The notes beneath the pieces were generated by a model, which worked only from the letters and a program-made list of their open reading frames with translations, had not been told where the DNA came from and made no database searches. Shown in pieces: positions 50,485 through 58,243 of a stretch of DNA of 64,000 bases (within the stretch, counting starts at the first letter, position 1; each line of letters begins with the position of its first letter). The stretch comes from Haloplanus sp. GDY1 (GTDB lineage Archaea > Halobacteriota > Halobacteria > Halobacteriales > Haloferacaceae). Made by a program: the position numbers and the translations under genes. The DNA lies in the NCBI RefSeq assembly GCF_023703775.1, contig NZ_CP098514.1, positions 744,001 to 808,000 on the forward strand. The letters run 5' to 3'.

Positions 50485-50765
50485 TGGCTGTGACCGGTCG
50501 CCTCCTCGAAGGTCATGCCGAAGCGCTCCTCGAACAGGCGCTCGGCCCTCTCGTTGATCGCCTCGAGGTCCGCGGGCACGTCGCCCTCGGCGTGGTGAAC
50601 CATGGCGTGCGAGCGCTGGACGAACGAGAGGAGCCCGATTTCGGCGACGACCGTCGTCGGATCTTCGCCCTGTTCGGACAGCACGTCGACCAGCCCCTCG
50701 GGGAGTTCCAGTTCGTCCGTGTCGCCGTCCGGGCCTTCGATGGTGTACGTCTCGGTCTCGACCAT
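50481..50765 (-). CDS. Conserved small haloarchaeal protein, DUF7545-like
   Basis: A 94-residue acidic soluble protein, mostly helical after a short strand region (TYTIEGPDGDTDELELPEGL). QRSHAMVHHAEGDVPADLEA near 51 and LFEERFGMTFEEATGHSH at the end are distinctive. I recall this as DUF7545. Two nearby His and the C-terminal HSH could bind metal, which is interesting beside a metal transporter, but this is speculation. The ATG at 50765 is chosen for family length. Confidence 0.68.
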   Translation of the reverse strand: MVETETYTIEGPDGDTDELELPEGLVDVLSEQGEDPTTVVAEIGLLSFVQRSHAMVHHAEGDVPADLEAINERAERLFEERFGMTFEEATGHSH

Positions 50766-50864
50766 GCCGCTACTGCGGGCGCACGGTATAAGGGCGTGGT
50801 GGGACGCGGGCACTCCCCCCGGCCAGTCGATACGTTGTTTGTGCTGGGCGGTTGGGATACCACC

Positions 50865-51119
50865 ATGGCGCCCTCCGACGGACTCGACGAAACGGAAGTT
50901 CGGGCTATCGTCCGCGACGAACTTCTCGGGGCGGGTCGGACGCTACTGGGACTCGTCCTGTGGACGGTCCTGGCCGTATTCGCCGGCCTCGTCGGCCTGC
51001 AACTGTTCCAACTCGCGCTGTACACGACGTCGACCCTCGCTCTCGTGGGGTTCGCCCTCGGGGGAACGGTCGTCACCGGGGCGAGCCTCTACCTCCTCTA
51101 TCTCCTCCACTGGGCGTAG
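50865..51119 (+). CDS. Small two-helix membrane protein
   Basis: An 84-residue protein. A short acidic amphipathic segment (DETEVRAIVRDELLGAGRTL) precedes two transmembrane helices (LLGLVLWTVLAVFAGLVGLQ and TLALVGFALGGTVVTGASLY). It is not recognised beyond a general likeness to small haloarchaeal membrane proteins. In-frame GTG codons upstream would add up to about eight residues. It is convergent with trxB. Confidence 0.6.
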   Translation: MAPSDGLDETEVRAIVRDELLGAGRTLLGLVLWTVLAVFAGLVGLQLFQLALYTTSTLALVGFALGGTVVTGASLYLLYLLHWA

Positions 51120-51164
51120 ATACGCCGACGGCGGTCGGTCCGACCGGGCGGTCGACGGCGCCGC

Positions 51165-52241
51165 TCAGTCGTCACCGGCCGCCGCGGGTTCCTCCTCGGC
51201 CTCCGCGGCCGCGCGCTCCCGCTCCAGGTCCTCGAGGTAGGCGTCCGCGTCGATGGCGGCCTTACAGCCCATGCCGCCCGCGGTGATGGCCTGCTGGTAG
51301 TGGTAGTCGACGACGTCGCCGGCACCGAACAGGCCGGGGACGCCCGTCGCCGTCTGCCCGCCGCCGTCGCCGCCGGCGGTCTCCAGATACCCCTCGTCGT
51401 CCATCTCCACGTCGAGCCCCTCCAGATACCCCGTGTTCGGCGTGTGGCCGATGGCGTAGAAGACGGCGCCGGCGTCGAAGTCGAACTCCTCGGTCTCCGG
51501 GTCGTCGAGCCTGTCCGTCGGGTGGCCCGCCGGGTTCGAGACCATGGTCACGTGGTCGACGCCCTCGGACTGGCTCCCGTGGAGTTCCGTCACCTCCGTG
51601 TTCAGCTTCAGTTCGATCTCGCCCTCGTCGACCTTCTCCATCACGCGGTCGATCCAGTAGTCCTCGGCGCGGAACTCGTCGCGCCGGTGGACGAGATACA
51701 CCGTGGAGGCGAACTTCGTGAGGAAGACGGCCTCCTCGCAGGCGGCGTCGCCGCCGCCGATCACGACGATCTTCTCGTCGCGGAAGAAGGCGCCGTCGCA
51801 GGTGGCACAGGTCGAGAGGCCGTACCCCATGAGTTCGTCCTCACCGGGGATGCCGAGGGTGCGGGCGCTGGCGCCCGAGGCGGCGATGAACGCGTCGGCC
51901 GTGTACTCGTCGCCGCCGGCCATGGTGACGTGGAAGGTGTGGCCCGGCCCCGCGTCGTCGAGGACGTCGACGGACTCGACGACGCCGTTTTTCACCTCGG
52001 CGCCGAACTTGCGGGCCTGCTCTTTCATGTTGCTGACCAGTTCCGGCCCGCTGATCCCCTCGGGGAACCCGGGATAGTTGTCCACGTCGGTCGTCAGCGT
52101 CAACTGCCCGCCGGGTTCGTCGCCCTCGAACACCAGCGGTTCGTTGTTCGACCGGCCGGCGTAGATGGCGGCCGTGAGCCCCGCGATCCCGCTCCCCGCG
52201 ACGATGAGGCGCCGGTGGTCGGCGCCGTCGCTCTCGCTCAT
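51165..52241 (-). CDS. trxB: Thioredoxin-disulfide reductase
   Basis: An FAD enzyme that passes electrons from NAD(P)H to thioredoxin. The 358 residues have the FAD motif VAGSGIAGLTAAIYAGRSNN near 14, the redox pair Cys145-Cys148 in STCATCDGAFF, the NAD(P) motif VIGGGDAACEEAVFLTKFAS and the FAD-binding end GLFGAGDVVDYHYQQAITA. The extra C-terminal 25 residues are Ala/Glu-rich and probably disordered. The ATG at 52241 fits the TATA box. Confidence 0.95.
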   Translation of the reverse strand: MSESDGADHRRLIVAGSGIAGLTAAIYAGRSNNEPLVFEGDEPGGQLTLTTDVDNYPGFPEGISGPELVSNMKEQARKFGAEVKNGVVESVDVLDDAGPGHTFHVTMAGGDEYTADAFIAASGASARTLGIPGEDELMGYGLSTCATCDGAFFRDEKIVVIGGGDAACEEAVFLTKFASTVYLVHRRDEFRAEDYWIDRVMEKVDEGEIELKLNTEVTELHGSQSEGVDHVTMVSNPAGHPTDRLDDPETEEFDFDAGAVFYAIGHTPNTGYLEGLDVEMDDEGYLETAGGDGGGQTATGVPGLFGAGDVVDYHYQQAITAGGMGCKAAIDADAYLEDLERERAAAEAEEEPAAAGDD

Positions 52242-52264
52242 ACACGCCGTAGGGTGGTGGGACC

Positions 52265-52272
52265 CATTTAGC
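52265..52272 (-). promoter_or_regulatory. TATA-like box for trxB
   Basis: GCTAAATG on the minus strand is centred about 27 bases before the trxB ATG. Confidence 0.5.
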
Positions 52273-52345
52273 TTGCGCTGTCGGGCGTGCGCGCGACCGA
52301 GCGTCGTCACCCACCTTCTTGTCTCGTCCCCGCCCACGGTCGCCC

Positions 52346-52630
52346 ATGCCCGCCGACCTCCAGGAGAAGACCGACCGCTACGAGCGGATGCTGGCCGACG
52401 CCCTCGACGAGGCGGAGACGCGCCCACCGGCCGACACCCCCCTCGGCACCGCCGCCGCGGAGTGTCGCGAGATGGCGGAGTCCTACCTCGACGACGGCCG
52501 TCACTTCCGCGAGTCGGGCGACCCCGTGAACGCCCTTGCCGCCTTCTCCTACGGCTACGGATGGCTGGACGCCGGCGTCCGACTGGGCCTTTTCGCCGTG
52601 CCCGAGGGGACGGATCTGTTCACCGTGTAG
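52346..52630 (+). CDS. DUF357-family protein
   Basis: A 94-residue all-helical protein. LQEKTDRYERMLADALDEAE is the first helix. YLDDGRHFRESGDPVNALAA followed by FSYGYGWLDAGVRLGLF is the DUF357 signature, reminiscent of a TPR-like hairpin. DUF357 proteins are found only in archaea. Their function is not known. The gene lies 105 bases from trxB, divergent, and may share its control region. Confidence 0.8.
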   Translation: MPADLQEKTDRYERMLADALDEAETRPPADTPLGTAAAECREMAESYLDDGRHFRESGDPVNALAAFSYGYGWLDAGVRLGLFAVPEGTDLFTV

Positions 52631-52725
52631 ACGGCGAGGGACTATGAGGGCCGGGCGCCAACGGGCCGACACCCCCCGCCGGCGTGCGTTCGCTGCCACA
52701 CCGACGCCGAGCGGGCACCCCAGCC

Positions 52726-53832
52726 ATGTCCGAGACGCCACCTTCCCCGACGGACGGCGGTATCGAAGTCGAGACGGAACCCTACGCCCGGTTCGACACC
52801 CGGGCGGGCAACCCCGCGATGACCCCCGACGGCCGGTTGCTCGTGAGCAACCACCCGTTTCCCTACGAACAGGAACCGGAGTACCGCGTCGTCGAGTACG
52901 TCGACGACGGGGAGGTCCGGCCGTTCCCGAACGAGGCGTGGAGCACGCCCCCCGGCGACGACGGCGTCGGCATCCACGAGTTGATCGGCCTCCGCGCCGA
53001 CCCGGACGGGATGGTCCGCATCCTCGACATCGGCGACGTGGCGAACGGTCACCTCCCGAAACTCGTCTCGTGGGACACGACGACCGACCGCCTCGCACGC
53101 GTCGACCACGTCCCCGCTCACGCGGCGACCGACCGCTCGTTCATGCAGGATTTCGCGTACGACGCGGTTCGAAACGCCGTCTACATCGCCGACCTGGGAT
53201 CGAGCGACGAACCGGGCGATCCGGGGAACCCGGCCCTCGTCGCGCTGGACCTGGACACCGGCCGGACCCGGCGAGTGATCGAGGACCACCCGAGCGTCCT
53301 GCCCGAGGAGGGCGTCACACCGATCGTCGAGGGCGAACCGGTCGTGCAGGAGAACGCCGACGGCGAGTTCGAACCGATCAGCGCCGGGCTGGACGGCATC
53401 ACGATCGATCCCGCCTTCGAGTGGGTCTACTACTGTGGCATCACGACCGAGAGCGTGTATCGGATCCGCGCTGCGGACCTGCTGGACGAGTCGCTCACCG
53501 ACGACGAACTCGACGAACGCATCGAACGCTACGGCGACAAGGAGGTCTGTGACGGCATCACGGTCGACACCGCGGGCAACGTCTACATCACGGACATGAC
53601 GAACAACGCCATCGGCGTGACGCGTCCCTCCGGCGACTACGAGGTCGTCGCCCGTGACGACGAGCGGTTCCTCTGGCCCGACGGCTTCTGCTGTGGCCCG
53701 GACGGACACGTCTACTTCACCGTGACCCAGCTCCACCGGGCGCCGCCGTTCAACCGGGGCGAGGAGGAGTCCTACACCCCCTTTACCGTGTTCCGGTTCG
53801 AGAGCCTGGCGCCGGTGACGGTGGGTCGATAG
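52726..53832 (+). CDS. Six-bladed beta-propeller of the yellow/royal-jelly or SMP-30 type
   Basis: A 368-residue soluble protein with repeating propeller segments: NPAMTPDGRLLVSNHPFPYE, MVRILDIGDVANGHLPKLVS, NAVYIADLGSSDEPG, VCDGITVDTAGNVYITDMTN and FCCGPDGHVYFTVTQLHRAP. FMQDFAYDAVRNAVYIAD is characteristic of the major royal jelly/yellow family. Propellers of the neighbouring SMP-30 family hydrolyse sugar lactones. No signal peptide is visible, so it is cytosolic. It precedes the block of unknown genes and the GMC dehydrogenase. Confidence 0.75.
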   Translation: MSETPPSPTDGGIEVETEPYARFDTRAGNPAMTPDGRLLVSNHPFPYEQEPEYRVVEYVDDGEVRPFPNEAWSTPPGDDGVGIHELIGLRADPDGMVRILDIGDVANGHLPKLVSWDTTTDRLARVDHVPAHAATDRSFMQDFAYDAVRNAVYIADLGSSDEPGDPGNPALVALDLDTGRTRRVIEDHPSVLPEEGVTPIVEGEPVVQENADGEFEPISAGLDGITIDPAFEWVYYCGITTESVYRIRAADLLDESLTDDELDERIERYGDKEVCDGITVDTAGNVYITDMTNNAIGVTRPSGDYEVVARDDERFLWPDGFCCGPDGHVYFTVTQLHRAPPFNRGEEESYTPFTVFRFESLAPVTVGR

Positions 53833-53871
53833 GCGTCGGACGGCCTGGAGCGCCGAGTTGAAGTTCGTGCC

Positions 53872-54399
53872 GTGCGAACCGACGGACGACCTAGTGTGGT
53901 TCCCGTGACCGGATCCGACCGTCCGACCACGCGTCCCGCACTCGCCCTGGCAGCGTCGGTCTTCGCCGCGACCGGTAGTGCGAGCCTGTCGAGCGCTCTC
54001 CTCCCCGCGTTGCGCGACTCCCTCGGCGTCGGAGCGGCGTCCGCGGCGGTTCTCGTCGGGGCCGTCTCCCCGTTTCTCCACTCGCTCCTTCCGCTGGCCG
54101 TCGTGTACGCCGCCGGCAAACGGATCGGCGGCTTCCCCGTCTCCGCGTGGACCGTCGCGGGCGTGTCGCTGACTGCCGCCGTTCTCGGGCGGTACGTCGG
54201 GACCGGCGTCGGCTACGCGTTGGGCGGGCGGCCGCTACCGACCCCACTCGTGCTCGTCAGTCCCGCGGACGTGGCCGCTCGGGAGTTCGGCGTCGTCCTG
54301 TGGATCGGGGTCGTGGTGGGAGTCCTCGGTTCCGGTCTGTGGGGGGTCGTGGGCGCCTTCGGGGGGATCGGTCTCGTGAACCGAACCCACTCGGCGTGA
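53872..54399 (+). CDS. Unrecognised multi-pass membrane protein
   Basis: I do not recognise this 175-residue protein. Four or five hydrophobic segments are visible: ALALAASVFAATGSASLSSA, AASAAVLVGAVSPFLHSLLP with LAVVYAAGK, VSLTAAVLGRYVGTGVGYAL, and FGVVLWIGVVVGVLGSGLWG. Start is uncertain: GTG codons at 53872, 53896 and 53905 are in frame and no ATG is available. The pattern resembles a small archaeal integral membrane protein with a C-terminal glycine-rich helix. It lies 39 bases after the propeller gene on the same strand. Confidence 0.55.
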   Translation: MRTDGRPSVVPVTGSDRPTTRPALALAASVFAATGSASLSSALLPALRDSLGVGAASAAVLVGAVSPFLHSLLPLAVVYAAGKRIGGFPVSAWTVAGVSLTAAVLGRYVGTGVGYALGGRPLPTPLVLVSPADVAAREFGVVLWIGVVVGVLGSGLWGVVGAFGGIGLVNRTHSA

Positions 54400-54520
54400 T
54401 CGCCGTCCCAACGGCGACTCCGAGGGGAGCGACGAACTAAGACGATGGCGACCCTATCGGGCGGTAGACGCGGCCGAGGCCGTCCGTCGACGGCGGCCAC
54501 CGCGCCACCGCCGAAGACCC
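54400..54520 (+). other. Intergenic stretch before the tail-anchored protein gene
   Basis: These 121 bases hold no gene that I can support. CTAAGACG near 54437 is the only weak TATA-like element. Confidence 0.3.
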
Positions 54521-55180
54521 ATGACTCCCACCACCGCGCTCGTGTTCCTGCGATCGCTGCTTCGATCGATCGGCCACCTCCTCGGGGGCCGCATCCGCTT
54601 TCCGCGATCCCGGCTCGGGGACGTCCTCGAACTCCCGGACGGAAGCCGCTTCGTCTGCTATCGCGAGACGGCGCTGCATCCGGCAGCCGACGGGGACCGG
54701 ACCGACGGCGTCGTCCTCGTCTTTCGCCTGCGCGGTGTCGACGGACCCTCGGGCGAGACGCTCAGGGGCGTACTGTTCGATCCGGTCGCGAACGTCGCCA
54801 CCCCGTTTTTCGCCGGGATGCCCGGCTTCCGACGAAAGCTCTGGCTGGCCGGCACGCGGGGCGGCGAGTTCCTCGAACTGTACGAGTGGGCGACGGTCGA
54901 CGACGCGAACCGGTTCGTCGGCGTGCTGCGGTCGCTCCTGGCGCCGTTCGACTCCCTCGGGGCGGCCAGCTTCGAAGTCGTCGACGACGACACCGTCGAC
55001 GAGTACGTCTCGGGCCGGCGCCTGTCGTGGGAGGAGCGAGGCGACCCCCGGCCGAGCCGAGAGCGGTGGGCTCGACCCGCCGCACTCGGAGCGGTTGCGG
55101 TGCTGTCGCTGGTCGTCGGGTACCTCCTGTGGCGTGTGCGGTCGCGAGCCGACCGATCGCGTCCCCCTCCCGAGGGGTAG
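54521..55180 (+). CDS. Unrecognised protein with C-terminal membrane anchor
   Basis: I do not recognise this 219-residue protein. The first 20 residues are hydrophobic/basic (ALVFLRSLLRSIGHLL). A globular part from 30 to 175 contains DVLELPDGSRFVCYRETALH, PFFAGMPGFRRKLWLAGTRG and EFLELYEWATVDDANRFVGV, which looks like a ligand-binding or ferredoxin-like alpha/beta domain. FLELYEW and the fold order recall dimeric alpha-beta barrel proteins. A helix at about 187-205 (ALGAVAVLSLVVGYLLWRV) would anchor the domain facing the cytoplasm. It is 31 bases before the next gene. Confidence 0.6.
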   Translation: MTPTTALVFLRSLLRSIGHLLGGRIRFPRSRLGDVLELPDGSRFVCYRETALHPAADGDRTDGVVLVFRLRGVDGPSGETLRGVLFDPVANVATPFFAGMPGFRRKLWLAGTRGGEFLELYEWATVDDANRFVGVLRSLLAPFDSLGAASFEVVDDDTVDEYVSGRRLSWEERGDPRPSRERWARPAALGAVAVLSLVVGYLLWRVRSRADRSRPPPEG

Positions 55181-55211
55181 GCTTAGCACGACTGCGAACG
55201 TCGACCCGAGT

Positions 55212-55469
55212 ATGTCCGTTCGAAACTGGCTCCGGCGCGTCGACTGGCTGTGGATGACCATCGGCGGGTTCTACCTCGTCGCGTACCTGTTCTGGTACGT
55301 GCCCGCACTCGAGGCGCTCCCCGAGAGCGTTCGCGACCCGCCGTCACCCTACCCGTGGCACTGGACGCTCGATTTCGCCGCCACCGGGGTCGCCGGCGGC
55401 GCGTTGCTGTTTCTCGGCTTCGACCGAGCGACCGAGTTGACGACCCCGCGGAACGACGACGACCGTTGA
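55212..55469 (+). CDS. Small two-helix membrane protein
   Basis: An 85-residue protein with helices at about 12-32 (LWMTIGGFYLVAYLFWYVPA) and 52-72 (LDFAATGVAGGALLFLGFDR). The aromatic-rich loop SPYPWHWTLD joins them. No family was recognised. The position between the tail-anchored protein and the dehydrogenase genes suggests a link with either. A weak GCTTAG element lies about 25 bases upstream. Confidence 0.55.
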   Translation: MSVRNWLRRVDWLWMTIGGFYLVAYLFWYVPALEALPESVRDPPSPYPWHWTLDFAATGVAGGALLFLGFDRATELTTPRNDDDR

Positions 55470-55527
55470 CCGCCCCCGACGACGGGTGCCGTCGCACGTG
55501 CGGGGGCCGCCCGCGCCGACGACGAAG

Positions 55528-55536
55528 TATTATTAC
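55528..55536 (+). promoter_or_regulatory. TATA-like box for the dehydrogenase pair
   Basis: GTATTATTA is centred 26 bases before the ATG at 55558, one of the clearest promoters in the window. Confidence 0.55.
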
Positions 55537-55557
55537 CTCGCTGACGAATAGAGGGGC

Positions 55558-56454
55558 ATGTACGACGAACGGGTGCGTCGGATCCGCCGGTGGATCGACG
55601 CCGTCTTGCGGGGGTCCGCGTCGGCACTCGAACTCCTCGCCGACCTCGTCTCTGGCTCCGAGGACGTCGAGTTACACACGGTCGTGACGTTTCGGGCGGT
55701 CGTCGACGCGGTGGTGCCGGAGACGCCGGAACTCGACCCCGAACTCGGCCCCGACCACGTCCCCGGGGGGTTGGGAGTCGACCTCGAGGAGTTCGTCGTC
55801 ACGTACGTCGACGACGGGTTTCAACTCGGCCTGCCGTACCTCGGGCCGCGGGGCAACGTGCCGCTCGCCGATCCGATAGCGCAACTCCTCGACGTCGCGG
55901 CGCTCGCCCTCCTCGACCGGGGCGGAAACACGGGGGAACTGGACGACGACCGCCCCGTCTCGTTGCTGGATCCCGGCGAGGCGTCCCCCCGGGAGGTTCG
56001 GGCGGCGGCCGGCGCGTTCTCGAAGCTGTCGCGGCGGGACCGGCTCCGTGCGGTCGGGCTCCTCGACGAACTCGAACTCGAAATTTCGCAGTTCGACGGC
56101 GAACTGTTCGAGTTCGACGGCGGGCTCGTCGGCCAGCTCGTCGTCGGGTTCACCGAGATGATCTACTACAGCGAGTGGCAGGGGTACGACGAGTTCACCC
56201 AGCCGCCGAGCGAGCGCGTCCATCCGAACGATCCCGCGGCGGTTCAGAGCTGGCGACAGACCGGATATCCGGGGTTCAGCCCCGGATACGCGGCGCTTCG
56301 GGGCTATCTCGGAAGCGACGACGGCCCGCTCGGCGACGGCGACGCCTGGACGACCGTAGACGAGGAGTCGTCGGTTCGAATCCTCCGCGAGCCCGGGTCC
56401 TTTCGCGAGAACGACTACGACACGAGCGACTACGCGGAGCCCTTCCCGGAGTGA
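55558..56454 (+). CDS. Gluconate 2-dehydrogenase subunit 3-like protein
   Basis: A 298-residue protein directly before the GMC oxidoreductase. TFRAVVDAVVPETPELDPEL near 44 and YYSEWQGYDEFTQPP with WRQTGYPGFSPGYAAL near 200-240 match the small subunit of gluconate 2-dehydrogenase. That subunit usually has a Tat signal and about 180-240 residues. Here there is no signal peptide, and a helical region in the middle (residues 130-190) is longer. It is probably a cytosolic partner or chaperone of the flavoprotein. The stop is three bases before the next start. Confidence 0.75.
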   Translation: MYDERVRRIRRWIDAVLRGSASALELLADLVSGSEDVELHTVVTFRAVVDAVVPETPELDPELGPDHVPGGLGVDLEEFVVTYVDDGFQLGLPYLGPRGNVPLADPIAQLLDVAALALLDRGGNTGELDDDRPVSLLDPGEASPREVRAAAGAFSKLSRRDRLRAVGLLDELELEISQFDGELFEFDGGLVGQLVVGFTEMIYYSEWQGYDEFTQPPSERVHPNDPAAVQSWRQTGYPGFSPGYAALRGYLGSDDGPLGDGDAWTTVDEESSVRILREPGSFRENDYDTSDYAEPFPE

Positions 56455-56457
56455 CCG

Positions 56458-58167
56458 ATGGTCGGGAACGACTACGACGTCGTCGTCGTCGGCGCGGGCG
56501 GTGACGGCCCCGTCGCGGCGTGGAAACTGGCCGAGGCTGGGTTGTCCGTCCTCGTCCTCGAGGCCGGACCCTTCTACGGGAACGAGCAGTGGCCGGCGCC
56601 CAGCGAGAGGCCGGGCGGGGAGGCGTCGTCCAGCGTCGCGGACCTGAGCGGCGAGTTGCTCGACGAGCAGTTCACGACCCGGGAGTTCGAGATGGTGAAC
56701 AAGCTGCTCTTCGGGCCGGCCGACCACGAGCGGGGCTTCTGGTTCCGGAAGTTCCCCGGCGACGGCGCGATCCTCCAGTGTGCGGGCGTCGGGGGGACGA
56801 CGCTCCACTACACCGGCTGTCATCCCCGCGCCTACCCCGCGTCGATGGACGAACAGGGACACTGGCCGATAGCGTACGCGGAGTTGCTGCCGTACTATCG
56901 GGAGATCGAGGAGATGTGCGAGGTGACGCCCGCCCCCGTCACCGCGAAGGAGGAACTGTTCTTCCGCGGCGCGGCGGCGGCCGGGTGGCCGCTCCTCCAC
57001 GACCTGAACGTCACGACGTCCGGATACCGACCCCAACCCAACGCGATCAGACGGCCCGATCCGAAACTCCACGTCGACGCGGGGTACGACGGCCCCGTCA
57101 CCTACCCCGAGGTCCGGGGAGATACGCTCTCCCTCGGGAACATCGCGGGCAACCCACACCCCCGTGGCGCCCCGTACGAGGAGAAGGCCAAGCGGTCGAG
57201 CAACGTCAGTTTCGTGCCGGCGGCACTCGAGACGGGGAACGTGACGATCCGTCCGAACGCGTTCGTCACGGACGTCCGGACGGAGACGGCGCTCGGCGAC
57301 GCGCCCACCGCAACCGGCGTCGACTTTCGGGACACGTGGTCGGGCCGAACCGAACGCGTCGACGCCGAGGTGGTGGTGCTCGCGGCGGGTGCCATCGAGA
57401 CGCCACGCCTCTGGAAGAACGCCGATCTCCCGGACAACGAGTGGGTGGGTCGGGGATTGACCATCCACTTCGGGGACAACGTGATGGGCCTGTGGAGGGA
57501 GGCGGACCTCGACGAACGACTCGGGAAGGGAACGATCGACCAGCACGAGGGGCAGGACATCGCCGCCCGGTTCGACTATCCCGGTCTGGGGATGTTACAG
57601 ACGGTCGGCACGACGCCCGGAGTCGGCGCGATCTTGGGTTTCGGAGCCAGCGCGTCCGGGTTCACGTTCCAGAACGACCCCGCGGACGCGCCCTGGGACA
57701 CGATGGGTCGGCTCGCCGGCCCGGAGCTCAAACGGCTTCTCGCGGACTACCGCCGGATGCTCCAGATGCTGGTCGTGAGCGACGACCGCCCGCACCGGCG
57801 AAACGGCGTCACGGTGACGCCGGGACTGGCGGACGAACACGGCCCGATCCCCGTCGTGAACTACGAGCCGAGCGAGGGGGACCGGAAGCGCCGTGACGAA
57901 CTCGCGACCATCGCGGCCGAGATCCTCAGGGAGGCCGGTGCCGCACACGTCCATCGGTCGGACTCGCCGCCGACCGCCCTGCACGTCCACAGCACGATGC
58001 GGATGGGCTACGTGCTGGACGAGGCGTGTGAAGCCTACGACGTCGACCGGCTGTTCGTTGCGGACCACTCCGCCCTCTCGAACGGCGTGGGTGGCGCGAA
58101 CCCCACGAACACGGGACAGGCCCTCGCGGCCCGGACGGCCGAGCGGATCCTCGACCGCCATTTCTGA
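56458..58167 (+). CDS. GMC-family FAD oxidoreductase
   Basis: A 569-residue glucose-methanol-choline oxidoreductase that oxidises alcohol or sugar hydroxyls. The FAD motif is VVVGAGGDGPVAAWKLAEAG near 9-28. GVGGTTLHYTGCHPRAYP near 110 is the FAD-attachment loop. The catalytic pair is His in LHVHSTMRMG near 505 and Asn in GANPTNTGQALAARTAERIL near 555. It most resembles the flavoprotein of bacterial gluconate/sorbitol dehydrogenases. No signal peptide is present, and no cytochrome subunit is nearby, so the electron acceptor is unknown. Confidence 0.9.
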   Translation: MVGNDYDVVVVGAGGDGPVAAWKLAEAGLSVLVLEAGPFYGNEQWPAPSERPGGEASSSVADLSGELLDEQFTTREFEMVNKLLFGPADHERGFWFRKFPGDGAILQCAGVGGTTLHYTGCHPRAYPASMDEQGHWPIAYAELLPYYREIEEMCEVTPAPVTAKEELFFRGAAAAGWPLLHDLNVTTSGYRPQPNAIRRPDPKLHVDAGYDGPVTYPEVRGDTLSLGNIAGNPHPRGAPYEEKAKRSSNVSFVPAALETGNVTIRPNAFVTDVRTETALGDAPTATGVDFRDTWSGRTERVDAEVVVLAAGAIETPRLWKNADLPDNEWVGRGLTIHFGDNVMGLWREADLDERLGKGTIDQHEGQDIAARFDYPGLGMLQTVGTTPGVGAILGFGASASGFTFQNDPADAPWDTMGRLAGPELKRLLADYRRMLQMLVVSDDRPHRRNGVTVTPGLADEHGPIPVVNYEPSEGDRKRRDELATIAAEILREAGAAHVHRSDSPPTALHVHSTMRMGYVLDEACEAYDVDRLFVADHSALSNGVGGANPTNTGQALAARTAERILDRHF

Positions 58168-58243
58168 CGGCGGTGCGCGGGCGGCACGCCCCGGTCGGGC
58201 GGCTCGCGGCGCCGCCCGTCGCCGAAGCGGCGGGCGTCCCGAC

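Noticed and set aside
56373-56383. GGTTCGAATCC resembling a tRNA T-loop
   Set aside because: It lies inside the subunit-3-like gene in frame (SVRIL) and no acceptor or anticodon stem can be formed around it.
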